DNA from: Pannonibacter sp. XCT-53
GTDB lineage: Bacteria; Pseudomonadota; Alphaproteobacteria; Rhizobiales; Stappiaceae
Length of the DNA stretch: 64,000 nt
Assembly (NCBI RefSeq): GCF_009915765.1
Contig: NZ_JAABLQ010000001.1
Coordinates: forward strand, 2,976,001-3,040,000
Direction of reading: 5' to 3'
Shown: piece by piece, positions 1-11,770 of the stretch
Position numbering within the stretch: position 1 is the first letter of the stretch
How the letters are laid out: every line of letters begins with the position of its first letter
Notes under the pieces: model-generated
What the model was told of the DNA's origin: nothing
Database searches by the model: none
Seen by the model: only the letters and a program-made list of their open reading frames with translations
Program-made: the position numbers and the translations under genes

Positions 1-1
1 G

Positions 2-943
2 ATGGCGAAGGCCGTGGCCACCCTGAAGATCAAGTCGATGGAACGTCGGGACCTGGCAACCGCCCAGGAGGCCGCCGAGGCCGAGCGGACAGACCGGCAG
101 AACCGGACCATGGCACTGATCGGCGAATTCCGGGCCAGCATCCGCACGCAGCTTGCAAGCGTGGCCGAGACCGCCGGCAGCCTGACAACCACGGCACAGG
201 CCCTGACCGAGATCGCCCGCGGCAGCGCCGGGCACGCGACGGAAACGCAGCAGGCAACCAGCGAGGCGTCCGGCAATGTCCAGACCGTGGCCAGCGCCGC
301 AGAGGAACTGGCCGCGTCGATCGGCGAGATCCGCCGTCAGGTGTCCCAGACCGCCACGGTCGTGGAGAAGGCAACCCAGGGCACCCGCATCACCAACGAG
401 AAGGTCGAGGGGCTTGCGGCCTCCGCTGCCAAGATCGGCGAGGTGGTGACCCTCATCCAGGCCATTGCCGAACAGACCAACCTGCTCGCGCTGAACGCCA
501 CCATCGAGGCCGCCCGCGCGGGCGAGGCCGGCAAGGGCTTCGCCGTGGTCGCGGCGGAGGTCAAGGAACTGGCCAACCAGACCTCCAAGGCCACCGAAGA
601 GATCTCGGCCCAGATCTCGGCGATCCAGTCTGCGACGGAGGATTCCGTCAGCGCCATCGCCGCCATCACGCGCACGATGGAGGAGGTGAACAGCTACACG
701 AACGCGATCGCCTCCGCCGTCGAGCAGCAGGGCGCCGCAACGACGGAAATCTCGCGCAACGTGCAGCAGGCTGCCCGCGGAACAACTGCGGTCTCGGGCA
801 GTGTGCAGCAGCTCGGCAAGGCGGTGGACGATACGGCGCGGTCCGCGGAACAGGTTCTGACGGCGTCCGACACACTGTCCCGCCGGACGAGTGACCTGCG
901 GCAGGAGATTGACGGCTTCCTCCAGGATGTGGCGGCCGCCTGA
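2..943 (+). CDS. Methyl-accepting chemotaxis protein, C-terminal part (5' end outside window)
   Basis: This is the cytoplasmic signalling part of a chemoreceptor. The first visible residues (MAKAV...) look like the end of a HAMP domain, so the ATG at position 2 is probably internal and the sensor and membrane segments lie before the window. The rest is a long coiled-coil hairpin; its tip, with the conserved EQTNLLALN and EAARAGE, is at about visible residues 157-176. Receptors of this family form trimers of dimers at the membrane and control CheA through CheW. No CheR-tethering pentapeptide is seen at the C-terminus (it ends QDVAAA). Three more receptor genes follow on the same strand. The family is certain; the ligand cannot be told. 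Confidence 0.95.
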   Translation: MAKAVATLKIKSMERRDLATAQEAAEAERTDRQNRTMALIGEFRASIRTQLASVAETAGSLTTTAQALTEIARGSAGHATETQQATSEASGNVQTVASAAEELAASIGEIRRQVSQTATVVEKATQGTRITNEKVEGLAASAAKIGEVVTLIQAIAEQTNLLALNATIEAARAGEAGKGFAVVAAEVKELANQTSKATEEISAQISAIQSATEDSVSAIAAITRTMEEVNSYTNAIASAVEQQGAATTEISRNVQQAARGTTAVSGSVQQLGKAVDDTARSAEQVLTASDTLSRRTSDLRQEIDGFLQDVAAA

Positions 944-962
944 CCTGCCCAACCGAATCGGC

Positions 963-999
963 AAAGGCCGGTCGGCGCCCCGCGCCGGCCGGCCTTTTC
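963..999 (+). terminator. Probable Rho-independent terminator after the first receptor gene
   Basis: A GC-rich inverted repeat (AAGGCCGG...CCGGCCTT, slightly imperfect) begins about 20 bp after the stop at 943 and is followed by TTTT. It would end the first chemoreceptor transcript. Confidence 0.6.
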
Positions 1000-1172
1000 G
1001 TATGGAGCCGTGCCGAACGTATGACCCCGACGGACATGCCATTTCTGTCAGGACTACCGCAGAGACAGCAACGTCAAATTTGACTATAATAAAATATAGT
1101 TGAAGCAAAAAACATCATTTCTGATAGAAAAAATCGTACGGTAAAATACTTATTTCCAATTTATTAATTTGG

Positions 1173-1191
1173 TTCACAATCCATTAACCAT
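1173..1191 (+). promoter_or_regulatory. CtrA-like box (TTCA-N7-TTAACCAT)
   Basis: In the AT-rich leader of the 1231 receptor, TTCA is separated by seven bases from TTAACCAT. The alphaproteobacterial CtrA consensus is TTAA-N7-TTAAC, so there is one mismatch. It lies about 40 bp before the start codon. The same leader holds an ACTATA...TATAGT inverted repeat at 1083-1100. The role is inferred from the motif alone. Confidence 0.35.
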
Positions 1192-1230
1192 AATTTTCAT
1201 AGCGTCGGATACTTCACGGAGGAAGGTCCG

Positions 1231-2946
1231 ATGACAACGGCACTGAACCGACTAGGCATTGTTACCGTCATTTCTGCAGCAAGCTCGCTTCTGCTCGTCC
1301 TGTCGCTGCTCACGGTGGGCGGCATCATGTACCGGATCGTATCGGCCGCCGCCGAGCAGCGCGCCGAGGACGAGAAGGCCAAGGATCTCGCCGCAGCCGC
1401 CTTGCTGATGGCACGCGACCATCCGGCCATTCAGATCACCTGGACGGCGGACGGCAGTCTGGCGCGGATCGCGGTTGACACCCTGCCGGACATGTCCTCC
1501 AGCGGACTGGTTGATGACCTCAGCCGGATCACTGGTGGTACGATGACGATCTTCAAATGGGACCCGACCGCTGCGGACTTCATCCGCGTGGCCACCAGCG
1601 TGGTCGACGCGAGCGGGCGCCGGGCCGTCGGCACGCCGCTGGGACGCAACAGCGACGCCTATGCCAGCGTCGCACGGGGCGAACCGTTCTCCGGCGAGGT
1701 GACGATCCTCGGCACGGACTACCTTGCCAACTACTTTCCCCTCACCGCGTCCAACGGCATGCCCGTGGGACTTGTCGCCGTGGCAACGGCCAAGCACAAG
1801 CTGACCGCGACGGTCTACGAGACGCTGCAGACCCTGGCCCTGACGCTGCTGCCGCTTGTCGCTGTGGTCCTGTGCGTCACGGTGGCCCTGACCCGCATCC
1901 TGTTGCGTCCGGTCACGCAGCTGGCGAATGTCACCGGCGAGATCGCGGCCGACCGGCTGGAACAGTCCATCCCCTTCACCGAGCGCAGCGACCAGATCGG
2001 CGTGCTGGCCAAGGCTGTACAGACCCTGCGCGAACGGGCCATGGAACGTCACCGGCTGGCGGCCGAGCAGCAACGCGCCACCGCGGTCGAGCAGCAGCGC
2101 CAGGCCCGGATCCAGGCCCTCGTTGACGGCTTCCGCTCGACCGTGCAGACGATGCTGGGCGCGGTCGCCGATACCGGCAAGAGCATGATGGAGACGGCGC
2201 AGACGCTGACCGAAATCGCCGGCGACAGCTCGCGGCGGGCGCTGGAGACCATGTCGGCCTCCGAGGAATCCAGCACCAACGTGCAGAACGTGGCTAGCGC
2301 CTCGGAAGAACTGGCCGCCTCGATCGGGGAAATCCGGCGGCAGGTGACCCAGACGGCGACGATCGTCGCCCAGGCCAGCGAAGGCACGCGGGTTACGAAC
2401 GAGAAGGTGTCCGGTCTGGCTGCCTCCGCCAGCAAGATCGGCGAGGTGGTGACCCTCATCCAGGCGATTGCCGCCCAGACCAACCTGCTGGCGCTGAATG
2501 CCACCATCGAGGCAGCCCGCGCCGGCGAGGCCGGCAAGGGCTTCGCGGTCGTGGCTGCGGAAGTGAAGGAGCTGGCCAACCAGACGGCGCGGGCCACCGA
2601 GGAGATCGGCACGCAGATCTCCGCGATCCAGGGCGCGACCAACGAGGCCGTCACCGCAATTTCCGCGATCACGCGCACGATCGACAACGTGAACGAATAC
2701 ACCAACGCCATTGCGGTCGCCGTGCAGCAGCAGGGCGCGGCCACCGACGAGATCACCCGCAACGTGCAGGAAGCGGCAAAGGGAACCAACGCAGCTTCCG
2801 AGAACACGGCCGTCCTGTCGAAGGCGGTGGACAAGACCGCAAGGTCGGCAGAACTCGTGCTCGATGCCGCCGGGACCCTGTCCGACCGCTCCAAGACCCT
2901 GCGGGAAGAAATCGACGACTTCCTTGCCCAGGTGGCCGCCGCCTGA
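1231..2946 (+). CDS. Methyl-accepting chemotaxis protein with periplasmic Cache-type sensor
   Basis: A complete 571-residue chemoreceptor. Order: short cytoplasmic N-terminus, membrane segment about 9-32, periplasmic domain about 35-195 with the look of a Cache_3/Cache_2 fold (GTPLG...GEVTILG...NYFPL), second membrane segment about 198-220, HAMP about 215-268, then the signalling hairpin with its tip ([18 protein letters not shown]) near 415-435. The ATG at 1231 follows GGAGG at 1217-1222, which supports this start. The leader is very AT-rich and carries a CtrA-like box. Cache sensors usually bind small metabolites such as organic or amino acids; the actual ligand is unknown. No C-terminal CheR pentapeptide. 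Confidence 0.95.
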   Translation: MTTALNRLGIVTVISAASSLLLVLSLLTVGGIMYRIVSAAAEQRAEDEKAKDLAAAALLMARDHPAIQITWTADGSLARIAVDTLPDMSSSGLVDDLSRITGGTMTIFKWDPTAADFIRVATSVVDASGRRAVGTPLGRNSDAYASVARGEPFSGEVTILGTDYLANYFPLTASNGMPVGLVAVATAKHKLTATVYETLQTLALTLLPLVAVVLCVTVALTRILLRPVTQLANVTGEIAADRLEQSIPFTERSDQIGVLAKAVQTLRERAMERHRLAAEQQRATAVEQQRQARIQALVDGFRSTVQTMLGAVADTGKSMMETAQTLTEIAGDSSRRALETMSASEESSTNVQNVASASEELAASIGEIRRQVTQTATIVAQASEGTRVTNEKVSGLAASASKIGEVVTLIQAIAAQTNLLALNATIEAARAGEAGKGFAVVAAEVKELANQTARATEEIGTQISAIQGATNEAVTAISAITRTIDNVNEYTNAIAVAVQQQGAATDEITRNVQEAAKGTNAASENTAVLSKAVDKTARSAELVLDAAGTLSDRSKTLREEIDDFLAQVAAA

Positions 2947-2960
2947 CCGAATCAGATCGA

Positions 2961-2986
2961 CAGACGGCGGCGCGCCCTGCCGTCTG
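2961..2986 (+). terminator. Hairpin after the second receptor gene, possible terminator
   Basis: Perfect 8-bp inverted repeat CAGACGGC...GCCGTCTG, 15 bp after the stop codon, followed by a weak T-rich stretch (TTCTACCTTT). Terminator by position; the T tract is poor. Confidence 0.45.
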
Positions 2987-3094
2987 TTCTACCTTTGCGG
3001 AATTTCACTGCAAGGAAACACTTCCAGATTGTAGGGGCGATGCCTGCAGCGCAGGATTACTTTTTTTCAACGAAATGCGACATGTGAAACCGGT

Positions 3095-3110
3095 TTAGTG
3101 TTCGCTTAAC
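3095..3110 (+). promoter_or_regulatory. CtrA-like box (TTAG-N7-TTAAC)
   Basis: TTAG, seven bases, TTAAC: one mismatch from the CtrA consensus. It overlaps an ACCGGTT...AACCGGT inverted repeat (3089-3114), about 50 bp upstream of the receptor start at 3159. Cell-cycle or motility control by CtrA is inferred, not shown. Confidence 0.4.
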
Positions 3111-3158
3111 CGGTGCGGGCGGCAAGATCCTTCCATGTTTTCAACGGGGGATCGGCAC

Positions 3159-4856
3159 GTGAATATCACCCAGCGTAAGATTTCAATCGGCTATCGTCTT
3201 TATGGATTGCTTTTCCTGTTTGCCCTCGGCCTTGCCGGCCTGATGGGCGTCGAATCCTGGCGTCAGTCGCAGAGCCTGACCGAGCTGAAGCAGGCCGAGC
3301 TGCAGAGCCTGACCGAAACGGCCATCGGCGTGCTGGCAGATCATTACAAGATGGCGCAGGAGGGCAAGCTCAGCACCGACGAGGCGCGCGAGCGCGCCTT
3401 CGACGTCCTGCGCGCCATGCGCTACGGCGGCGGCAACTACTTCGTCGTGCAGAGCATGGGGCCGGGCTATCCGGTGGTGATGCACCCGGCCCGGCCGGAC
3501 CTGGTCGGCACGGACCAGACGAAGCTGGCCGACGCGAACGGCAAGCTGTTTGCCAAGGAGATGGGCGATCTGGCGCAACGCGTCGGCAAGGGCACGGTGG
3601 AGTATGTCTGGCCGAAGGCCGGCAGCGACACGCCGGTCGGCAAGATCTCCTATTTCGAAGCCTTCCGCCCCTGGAACATGTTCGTGCTGACCGGCGTCTA
3701 CATGGATGACCTGTCGGCGATCTTCTGGGCCGACTTCCGCACCCGGCTCGGCCTCGACGTGGCCCTGCTGACCGTCCTCGCCGGCGTCGCCTTCCTGATC
3801 GTGCGCTCGATCACCCGGCCGCTGCAAGCACTGCAGCAGAGCATGCAGGCCCTGGCCGATGGCGGCGTGGACATCACCGTGCCGGGCCTCGACCGCGGTG
3901 ACGAGATCGGCGACATGAGCCGGACCGTGGCCGTGTTCCAGGCCAACGCCCGGGAACGCAACCAGCTGCAGGCAGCCCAGGCCGGCGAGCAGACGGCGCA
4001 GCTGGAGCGGCAGGCCCGCGTCGAGGCAGCCATCCGCGACTTCCGCAGCACCGTCGATCAGCTGCTGTCGGCCGTCGGCGAAAGCACGCGGGACATGGAG
4101 GCGACCGCCGGCACCCTGACCGGCATCGCGCGCGAGTCCTCCGAGCGCACCACCACCGCCGCCAGCGCCTCGACCGAGGCGTCCAGCAACGTCCAGTCGG
4201 TGGCCAGTGCCGCCGAGGAACTGTCCGCGTCGATCGCCGAGATCAGCGGCCAGGTGGCACGCACCAGCCAGATCGTGGCCAAGGCGACCCAGAGCACGCT
4301 GGTGACAAACCAGAAGGTCTCCTCGCTTGCCCAGGCCGCCAACAAGATCGGCGAGGTCGTGACACTGATCCAGGCCATCGCGGAGCAGACCAACCTGCTC
4401 GCCCTCAATGCCACGATCGAGGCTGCCCGCGCCGGCGATGCGGGACGCGGCTTCGCGGTCGTCGCGGCGGAGGTGAAGGAACTGGCCAACCAGACCTCGA
4501 AGGCAACCGAAGAGATCGGCTCGCAGATCTCCGCCATCCAGGCCTCGACCGGCGAGGCGGTGCAGGCAATCCAGGAGATCGCCCAGACCATGCAGACCGT
4601 CGACGGGTACACGGCCGAGATCGCGGCATCCGTCGAGCAGCAGGGCGCGGCCACGAACGAGATCAGCCACAATGTCCAGCAGGCCACCCAGGGCACGATG
4701 GACGTGTCGCAGGACATCCATCGTCTGGCCGCATCGGTCAACCAGACCAGTGAAGCGGCAGGACAGGTCCTGACCGCCTCCAGCCGGGTCAGCGAGCAGA
4801 CCGACCGCCTGCGGGCAGCCTTCGACCGATTCGTCGGGTCAGTGTCTGCCGCCTGA
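3159..4856 (+). CDS. Methyl-accepting chemotaxis protein with sCache_2-type sensor
   Basis: Chemoreceptor of about 565 residues. Membrane segment near residues 12-32, then a single-Cache domain of the sCache_2 kind ([23 protein letters not shown] and [16 protein letters not shown]), second membrane segment near 200-218, HAMP, and the signalling hairpin with the usual tip. I prefer the GTG at 3159 because GGGGGA lies eight bases before it; an in-frame ATG at 3135 would add eight residues but has a poor ribosome site. sCache_2 receptors often sense short carboxylates, but no ligand can be assigned. A strong terminator follows. Confidence 0.93.
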   Translation: MNITQRKISIGYRLYGLLFLFALGLAGLMGVESWRQSQSLTELKQAELQSLTETAIGVLADHYKMAQEGKLSTDEARERAFDVLRAMRYGGGNYFVVQSMGPGYPVVMHPARPDLVGTDQTKLADANGKLFAKEMGDLAQRVGKGTVEYVWPKAGSDTPVGKISYFEAFRPWNMFVLTGVYMDDLSAIFWADFRTRLGLDVALLTVLAGVAFLIVRSITRPLQALQQSMQALADGGVDITVPGLDRGDEIGDMSRTVAVFQANARERNQLQAAQAGEQTAQLERQARVEAAIRDFRSTVDQLLSAVGESTRDMEATAGTLTGIARESSERTTTAASASTEASSNVQSVASAAEELSASIAEISGQVARTSQIVAKATQSTLVTNQKVSSLAQAANKIGEVVTLIQAIAEQTNLLALNATIEAARAGDAGRGFAVVAAEVKELANQTSKATEEIGSQISAIQASTGEAVQAIQEIAQTMQTVDGYTAEIAASVEQQGAATNEISHNVQQATQGTMDVSQDIHRLAASVNQTSEAAGQVLTASSRVSEQTDRLRAAFDRFVGSVSAA

Positions 4857-4883
4857 GACCTTTCGACCGAACATGACGCGGAC

Positions 4884-4910
4884 AGGGCCCTTCGGGGCCC
4901 TTTCTTTTTT
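4884..4910 (+). terminator. Rho-independent terminator after the third receptor gene
   Basis: Perfect stem AGGGCCC / GGGCCCT with a TTCG tetraloop, followed by TTCTTTTTT, about 27 bp after the stop codon at 4856. A textbook intrinsic terminator. Confidence 0.9.
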
Positions 4911-5125
4911 GTGCAACGCAAAAAATCTCGTTGCCGAACCGGAAAGCCGGACACGTCCGCGGACGCTACGGAAATGGTCATTTATGCCAATGACAATATT
5001 TCTCTTAACTTGCTAAGCTTTCAAATGTGACAACTCCGTAACGGCAGCAAGATACAACCTGTTAAGCCATTCATGGGAGAAAGAATCAGAGTTAACGTGT
5101 CATCTCTACTTTATACGAGGCAAGT

Positions 5126-7573
5126 ATGACTAGATTCGTTCGGATGTTTAACAACATTCGCCTGTTTTACAAGGTCTCCGGCGGATTCTTCTCGATTTTG
5201 CTTCTGATGGGCGCCATTGGTGTAACGGCGATCTACACGCTGGCCAGTCTTTCGCAGCGCAGCGAAATCTCGGATCGGGCCCTGACCTCGATCACCGACC
5301 TGCAGAGCCTGTCGGCGGACCGGGAGGCCTTCCTGCGCCAGCCGGGCACGCAAGCCGCTGCAGACGTCACGGCCAGCCTCGGGGCGCTGGAGACCACCTT
5401 GTCCGGCCTTGCGGCAAAGCTTGCGGGCGATCCGGACGCGCTCGCCAGCGTTGAAGCCGCCCGGACCAAGGTTGCCGCCTTCGGCACGACTTTCGCCGCC
5501 GTGCAGGCCGACAGCCAGGCCGTGGCCGACAAGCTCAAGGTCGTGGACCAGGCGACCGCACAGCTCGACAGCCTGACCCGGACCATCGGCAACGAGCTGC
5601 AGCGCCAGCAGCGCGATGCCGCCGATGCCTCTGTCCTTGCCGAGGCCGCGCAGAACGACCTGCGCAAGCTGGGGCGGACCGGTGCCGAGCTGCAGGCCCA
5701 GATCGACCTGCTGCTGCCGATGTTCGGCCGGGGTTCCGAGTTCAAGCTCGGCGACATCACGCCAGAGCTTCGGGCGCAGATCGAGGCCTCGCTTGCAAAG
5801 ATCAACGCGGACACTGCGCGCCTCGCCGGCTCGCGTCTGAAGGTGCTGCCGGAGGCAGACGGCGTGGCGATGACCCGGACTGCGGAGACGCTGGGCACGC
5901 TGCTGCCGGCCATGCTGGACGAGACCAACCTGTTCAACCGCATGGGCCAGAAGAAGGACGTGGCCGACCGGCTGGCCAGCCTGGCGACCCAGACGACGGA
6001 TGCCCGTTTCAAGATCTATGCCGCACTGGACGAAGCCCTGAACGCGTCGAACCTGATGCAGCAGAAGCTGGCGGACCTGACGACGATCGGCCAGCAGGCG
6101 CTGGAGATCGCCAGTTCCATCTCGACGGTGAAGAACGGCACCACCAGCTTCCTCACCGGCATGGGCGACGTGGCCCCGGACGCAGTGGAAGCCGAGATCG
6201 ACATGCTGGGCATGCATGCCATGCAGCTTGACGGCGCCAGCCAGCACGTGCCGGCTGCCGCCGACGCGATTGTCGCGATGCCGCAGGCGCTGGACACCTA
6301 TGCCGCTGCCTTTGCCGCCATCCGCACCGCGAAGGCGGACCTCGAAACCAACCGGGCCGAACTCGACCGGCTGACGCTGGCGCTGCAGGACACGGCGACC
6401 GGCCTCGCGCGCGGCCAGTCGGCCGCAAACCGGGCAGCCGGCGAGATGGCGGTGACCACCATCGCGGTCGCCGTGGTGGCGGCCGGCCTGCTCGGTCTGG
6501 GCCTCGCCTTCAGCCTCAACCTCGCGATCACCCGACCGATCCGCTCCATGACCGCCACCATGCGCCGGCTGGCGACCGGGGACACGGCGACGGAGGTGCA
6601 GGGGCTCGACCGCGCCGACGAGATCGGCGACATGGGCCGGGCCGTGCAGGTGTTCAAGGACAATGCGCTGGAACGCATGCGCCTCGAGGCCCGCACCCAG
6701 ACCGAAACGGAGGCGCAGCGCCGGCGTCAGGAAACCATCGAGCGGCTGATCGCGGAATTCCGCACCACGGCCCGCGACCTGATCGGCTCGGTCGAGGGGA
6801 CCGCGCAGGGGCTCGGCTCGACGGCCCGGTCACTGACCGACATCGCCAAGACCAGCGCCGTGCGGGCCGACGAGGCCGAGACCGCTGCCGGCGCGGCCAC
6901 GGGCAGCGTGGACAGCGTGGCCGGAGCGGCCGAGCAGCTCGCCGCCTCGATCAACGAGATCGGCGAGCAGGTGTCGCGCACGACCCGGATCGTCAACGAG
7001 GCGACGGTCGGCACCCGCGAGACGAATGCCAAGGTCGCGAGCCTTGCAGCCGCAGCCGAGAAGATCGGTGAGGTGGTCACCCTGATCCAGAGCATCGCGG
7101 CCCAGACGAACCTGCTTGCGCTCAACGCCACGATCGAGGCGGCACGCGCCGGCGAGGCGGGCCGCGGCTTTGCCGTGGTCGCTGCCGAGGTGAAGGAACT
7201 GGCCAACCAGACCTCGCGCGCCACCGAGGACATCTCGACACAGATCTCGGCCATCCAGCAGGCGACGGAGGACTCCGCCCATGCCATCGGCGAGATCACG
7301 CGGGTGATGGATCAGGTCAACGACTACACCGGGTCGATTGCCTCGGCCGTGACCGAGCAGAGCGCGGCAACCTCCAACATCTCGCAGAACGTGCGGGTGG
7401 CGGCTGCAGGCACCACCTCGGTCTCGAGCAACGTCAGCGTGCTGGCCAAGGCCGTGGACGAGACGGCCCGGTCGGCCGAAATGGTGCTGTCGGCCTCCAG
7501 CGACCTGAATGGCAAGACCCAGCACCTGCGGCAGGAGGTGGACCGGTTCCTCTCCGCCGTGGCCGCAGCCTGA
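5126..7573 (+). CDS. Methyl-accepting chemotaxis protein with large helical periplasmic sensor (HBM-like)
   Basis: Complete 815-residue chemoreceptor. Membrane segment about 15-38; a long all-helical periplasmic part of some 400 residues, rich in Ala, Leu and Asp/Glu with few beta-type stretches, resembling the helical bimodular (HBM) sensor; second membrane segment about 438-465; HAMP about 462-515 ([18 protein letters not shown]); then the standard hairpin signalling domain. HBM receptors known from pseudomonads bind organic acids or polyamines, but the ligand here is only a guess. Its signalling domain is almost the same as in the three preceding receptors, while the sensor is unrelated. 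Confidence 0.93.
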   Translation: MTRFVRMFNNIRLFYKVSGGFFSILLLMGAIGVTAIYTLASLSQRSEISDRALTSITDLQSLSADREAFLRQPGTQAAADVTASLGALETTLSGLAAKLAGDPDALASVEAARTKVAAFGTTFAAVQADSQAVADKLKVVDQATAQLDSLTRTIGNELQRQQRDAADASVLAEAAQNDLRKLGRTGAELQAQIDLLLPMFGRGSEFKLGDITPELRAQIEASLAKINADTARLAGSRLKVLPEADGVAMTRTAETLGTLLPAMLDETNLFNRMGQKKDVADRLASLATQTTDARFKIYAALDEALNASNLMQQKLADLTTIGQQALEIASSISTVKNGTTSFLTGMGDVAPDAVEAEIDMLGMHAMQLDGASQHVPAAADAIVAMPQALDTYAAAFAAIRTAKADLETNRAELDRLTLALQDTATGLARGQSAANRAAGEMAVTTIAVAVVAAGLLGLGLAFSLNLAITRPIRSMTATMRRLATGDTATEVQGLDRADEIGDMGRAVQVFKDNALERMRLEARTQTETEAQRRRQETIERLIAEFRTTARDLIGSVEGTAQGLGSTARSLTDIAKTSAVRADEAETAAGAATGSVDSVAGAAEQLAASINEIGEQVSRTTRIVNEATVGTRETNAKVASLAAAAEKIGEVVTLIQSIAAQTNLLALNATIEAARAGEAGRGFAVVAAEVKELANQTSRATEDISTQISAIQQATEDSAHAIGEITRVMDQVNDYTGSIASAVTEQSAATSNISQNVRVAAAGTTSVSSNVSVLAKAVDETARSAEMVLSASSDLNGKTQHLRQEVDRFLSAVAAA

Positions 7574-7711
7574 GACAAGAGGGCGCGAGGGCCGGGCACC
7601 CGGAGCGGGGCACGCGGGCACTTCGGCCCTCCGGCTCCTTGCCGGGCCTCCCCGCTCCGTCTGCGCCTCTCGGCCGTCCTCCGGGGGCCGTCCCCGACGA
7701 GATCCGGACAG

Positions 7712-7750
7712 AAAAAAGGCCCGGGCCTGCGCGAGCGGGACCCGGGCCTG
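7712..7750 (-). terminator. Terminator of the cox operon (minus strand)
   Basis: Read on the minus strand, AGGCCCGGGT pairs with GCCCGGGCCT across a loop of about 15 bases and is followed by TTTTTT (plus-strand A run at 7712-7717). It lies about 75 bp beyond the stop of coxM and points the same way. Confidence 0.8.
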
Positions 7751-7826
7751 CGCCTGTCATCGGGGTCGGTCGTCCGATGCGATCGGCTCGGTGAGCCGGA
7801 TCAGGCGTTCACGTCAGACAGCCGGT

Positions 7827-8624
7827 TCAGGCGGCAGCAACCGCCCGCTTGGCCATCACCGTCACCAGATTGGCGCGATACTCGGCCGAACCATGGATGT
7901 CGGAGAGCATCTCGCCGGCATCGACGGAGATGCCGGCCACCGCGTCGGCCGACCAGTTGGCCGCCAGTGCGCGCTCCATGGCCTCGACGCGGAAGACGCC
8001 GTTCTGGCCGGCTCCGGTGGCCGCGACGCGGACGGAACCATCCTTGAAGCGGGCGACGAAGACGCCAGCCATGGCATAGCGCGAGGCCGGGTTCGGATAC
8101 TTGGCATAGGCCGACTTCTCCGGCACCGGGAAGCTGATCGCCGTGATGATCTCGTGTTCCTCCAGGGCGGTGTCGAACATCCCGGTGAAATAGTCGTCGG
8201 CAGCGATCTCGCGGCGGTTGGTGTGGATCGTGGCCCCCAGGGCCAGAACGGCCGACGGATAGTCTGCCGCCGGGTCATTGTTGGCAACGGAGCCACCGAT
8301 GGTGCCCATGTGGCGCACATGCGGATCGCCGATGCCACCGGCAAGCCGGGCAAGGCCGGGGATCAGCCGCTGGACCAGCGCGGAGGCTGCCACGTCGGCA
8401 TGCCTGGTCCCTGCCCCGATACGCAGGTGGCCACCGGTCTCGGAGATGCCCTGCATCTCGGCCACCTGGCCGAGGTCGATGACATCGCTTGGCGCAGCGA
8501 GGCGCTGCTTCATGGTCGGGATCAGGGTCTGGCCCCCGGCCAGATACTTGCCGTCGTCCGCCCCCGCCATGAGGCTGGCGGCCTCGGCGACCGTCGCGGC
8601 GCGGTGATAGGTGGTCTCGTACAT
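7827..8624 (-). CDS. coxM: FAD-binding medium subunit of a CoxM/XDH-type molybdenum hydroxylase
   Basis: 265-residue flavoprotein subunit that passes electrons from the iron-sulfur subunit to an acceptor in xanthine-dehydrogenase-family enzymes. The FAD-binding AGGQTLIP is at residues 29-36 and the second conserved stretch ([16 protein letters not shown]) lies near 107-122; the C-terminal CO_deh_flav_C part follows. The ATG at 8624 has AGGGAG about 11 bases upstream; longer in-frame starts run into the intergenic hairpin and were not used. It is the last gene of the G-S-L-M order on the minus strand, 85 bp after coxL. The symbol gives the family only; the substrate is unknown. Confidence 0.92.
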   Translation of the reverse strand: MYETTYHRAATVAEAASLMAGADDGKYLAGGQTLIPTMKQRLAAPSDVIDLGQVAEMQGISETGGHLRIGAGTRHADVAASALVQRLIPGLARLAGGIGDPHVRHMGTIGGSVANNDPAADYPSAVLALGATIHTNRREIAADDYFTGMFDTALEEHEIITAISFPVPEKSAYAKYPNPASRYAMAGVFVARFKDGSVRVAATGAGQNGVFRVEAMERALAANWSADAVAGISVDAGEMLSDIHGSAEYRANLVTVMAKRAVAAA

Positions 8625-8660
8625 CGTGTTGGTGCTCCCTGAAGGAAAGCGTGAAGGACG

Positions 8661-8700
8661 CAGGGACCGGGCACCGCCACCCTGGCGGCGCCCCGGTCCC
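8661..8700 (-). other. Intercistronic hairpin between coxL and coxM
   Basis: GGGACCGGG and GGCGGT arms form a long GC-rich inverted repeat inside the 85-bp gap between coxL and coxM, with no T run. It may stabilise or attenuate the mRNA at the gene border rather than end transcription. Confidence 0.5.
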
Positions 8701-8709
8701 CGTCTCGGA

Positions 8710-11073
8710 TCACTCGGCCGCCATCGCGCGGCGGTTGGCCTGGATCGCCTGCCACACCCGCTCGGGCGTGGCGGGCATGGCGAGGTCACGGATGCCGAGT
8801 GCGTCGGTGATGGCGTTGATGACCGCAGGCGGCGACCCGATGGCCCCGGCCTCGCCGCAGCCCTTCATGCCGAGCGGGTTGCCCGGGCAGATGGTCTCCG
8901 TCGTCATCAGCGTGTAGGACGGTACGTCGTCGGCACGCGGCATGGCGTAGTCCATGAAGGAGCCCGTCAGCAGCTGGCCGCCCTCGTCATAGGCCGCGTT
9001 TTCGAGCAGCGCCTGGCCGATGCCCTGGGTGAGGCCACCGTGCACCTGGCCCTCGACGATCATCGGGTTGATGATCTTGCCGAAGTCGTCAGCCGCGACG
9101 AAGTTGATGATCTCGGTCTTGCCGGTTTCCGGATCGACCTCGACCTCGCAGACATAGGTCCCGGCCGGGAAGGTGAAGTTGGACGGATCGTAGAAGGCGC
9201 CTTCCTTGAGGCCCGGCTCCATGCCGGCCGGCAGGTTGTGGGCCGTGTAGGCGGCGAGCGCCACCTGGAAGAACGGCAGCGCCTTGTCGGTGCCGGCCAC
9301 CTTCAGCTGACCGCCCTCGAACACGACGTCCCCTTCGGCCGCCTCCATCAGATGGGCGGCGATCTTCTTGGCCTTGGCCTCGACCTTGTCGAGGGCCTTG
9401 ACGATGGCCGACATGCCGACCGCGCCGGAGCGCGAGCCGTAGGTGCCCATGCCGAACTGCACCTTGTCGGTATCGCCGTGGACGATCGAGACGGTGTCGG
9501 TGTCGACACCGAAGCGGTCCGCCACCAGCTGGGCGAAGGTGGTCTCGTGACCCTGGCCATGGCTGTGCGAGCCGGTCAGGACCTCGATGGTGCCAACCGG
9601 ATTGACGCGCACCTCGGCCGATTCCCAGAGACCGACGCCGGCCCCCAGCGAGCCCACCGCCGCCGACGGCGCGATGCCGCAGGCCTCGATGTAGCAGGAG
9701 AAGCCGATGCCGCGCAGCTTGCCCCGGCGGGCAGCCTCGGCCTTGCGGGCCGGGAAGCCGGCGTAATCGACCGCCTTCAGGGCCGCATCCAGCGTCGCAT
9801 CATAGTCGCCGGCGTCATAGCACATGATCACCGGGGTCTGGTGCGGGAAGGAGCGGATGAAGTTGCGACGGCGGAACTCGGCCGGGTCGAGCCCGACCTC
9901 GCGTGCCGCCGTCTCCATGATGCGCTCGATCAGGTAGGTCGCCTCCGGACGGCCGGCACCGCGATAGGCATCAACCGGCGTGGTGTTGGTGTAGACCGCC
10001 TTCACGTTGCAGAAGATCGACGGGATGTCGTACTGGCCCGACAGCAGGGTGGCGTAGAGATAGGTCGGCACGGACGACGAGAACAGCGACATGTAGGCGC
10101 CGAGGTTCGCCACCGTGTTGACGCGCAGGCCGATGATCCGGTGGTTGGCGTCCAGCGCCAGCTCGGCCTCGGAGCGGTGGTCACGGCCATGGGCGTCGGT
10201 GAGGAAGGCCTCGGTGCGGTCACAGACCCACTTCACCGGACGGCCGACCCGCTTGGAGGCCCACAGGCAGACCATCTCTTCCGGGTAGATGTAGATCTTG
10301 GATCCGAAGCCGCCGCCCACGTCCGGGGCGATGACGCGCAGCTTGTGCTCGGGCGCGATGTTGTAGAAGGCCGACAGCACGAGGCGGGCCACATGCGGGT
10401 TCTGCGAGGTGGTGTGGAGCGTGAAGTGCTCCTCGGCCGCGTCATAGTCAGCCAGCGCCGCACGCGGTTCCATCGGGTTGGGCACCAGACGGTTGTTGGT
10501 GATGTCGAGCCTGGTGACATGGGCTGCCCTGGCAAAGGCAGCGTTGGTGGCCGCCTCGTCGCCGATGACCCAGTCATAGATCAGGTTGCCCGGGGCCTCC
10601 GGGTGCAGCTGCGGCGCGCCCGGCTGCAGCGCCGCGACCGGATCGACGACGACCGGCAACTCCTCGTAGGACACGACCACCGCCTCCGCGGCATCGCGCG
10701 CCTGGCCCTGGGTCTCGGCAATGACCACGGCCACGGCCTGGCCGGCATAGCGCACGGTCTCCGGCTCGAGCGCACGCCAGGCGCCCATCTTCATCGGCGA
10801 GCCATCCCGCGAATGGATCATCCAGCCGCAGATCAGGTTGCCGACGCCGTCACCCACGATCTGCTCGCCGGTGAGCACGGCCTCGACGCCCGGCATCTCC
10901 AGCGCGGCGCTGGCGTCGATGCCGGTGACGCGGGCATGGGCATGCGGCGAGCGGACGAAGGCCGCATAGGTCATGCGCGGCGCGGTCATGTCATCCGTGT
11001 ACCGGCCCTTGCCGGTGATGAAGCGCTTGTCTTCCTTGCGCAGGGCGCGAGCCCCGATGCCTTGAACTCCCAT
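8710..11073 (-). CDS. coxL: Molybdopterin-binding large subunit, form II CoxL type
   Basis: 787-residue catalytic subunit of a molybdenum-containing hydroxylase. The active-site loop reads AYRGAGR at residues 369-375. This is the form-II signature; true aerobic CO dehydrogenases (form I) have AYxCSFR with the copper-binding cysteine, which is absent. The base-catalyst glutamate lies in GEAG (E741). Both aldehyde-oxidase/xanthine-dehydrogenase-like domains are full length. In the cytoplasm it would pair with the S and M subunits; form-II enzymes probably oxidise organic substrates, but which one cannot be told. Its ATG follows a GGGAG site, 132 bp after coxS. Confidence 0.93.
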   Translation of the reverse strand: MGVQGIGARALRKEDKRFITGKGRYTDDMTAPRMTYAAFVRSPHAHARVTGIDASAALEMPGVEAVLTGEQIVGDGVGNLICGWMIHSRDGSPMKMGAWRALEPETVRYAGQAVAVVIAETQGQARDAAEAVVVSYEELPVVVDPVAALQPGAPQLHPEAPGNLIYDWVIGDEAATNAAFARAAHVTRLDITNNRLVPNPMEPRAALADYDAAEEHFTLHTTSQNPHVARLVLSAFYNIAPEHKLRVIAPDVGGGFGSKIYIYPEEMVCLWASKRVGRPVKWVCDRTEAFLTDAHGRDHRSEAELALDANHRIIGLRVNTVANLGAYMSLFSSSVPTYLYATLLSGQYDIPSIFCNVKAVYTNTTPVDAYRGAGRPEATYLIERIMETAAREVGLDPAEFRRRNFIRSFPHQTPVIMCYDAGDYDATLDAALKAVDYAGFPARKAEAARRGKLRGIGFSCYIEACGIAPSAAVGSLGAGVGLWESAEVRVNPVGTIEVLTGSHSHGQGHETTFAQLVADRFGVDTDTVSIVHGDTDKVQFGMGTYGSRSGAVGMSAIVKALDKVEAKAKKIAAHLMEAAEGDVVFEGGQLKVAGTDKALPFFQVALAAYTAHNLPAGMEPGLKEGAFYDPSNFTFPAGTYVCEVEVDPETGKTEIINFVAADDFGKIINPMIVEGQVHGGLTQGIGQALLENAAYDEGGQLLTGSFMDYAMPRADDVPSYTLMTTETICPGNPLGMKGCGEAGAIGSPPAVINAITDALGIRDLAMPATPERVWQAIQANRRAMAAE

Positions 11074-11205
11074 GGATGGTCTCCCTCAGGCAACATCTTG
11101 TGCCGATCCGGTCCGGTCGGGGCCGCCTCCTCACGGCGCTGGTCCGACCTTCCGGCTCTGAAGTCACGGGCCCGCGCGGTGCGCGGACCGGGCGGATCGT
11201 CCGCG

Positions 11206-11694
<489 letters not shown>

Positions 11695-11770
11695 CATGTT
11701 CCTCCCTCACGTCTGCCCGTGCGGATCGCGTCGCCGCCGGGCAGGATTGTCCGTCATCAGCTTGCGCCGG

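Noticed and set aside
8710..11073. Aerobic carbon monoxide dehydrogenase (form I)
   Set aside because: The active-site loop is AYRGAGR without the copper-ligand cysteine, and the gene order is S-L-M.
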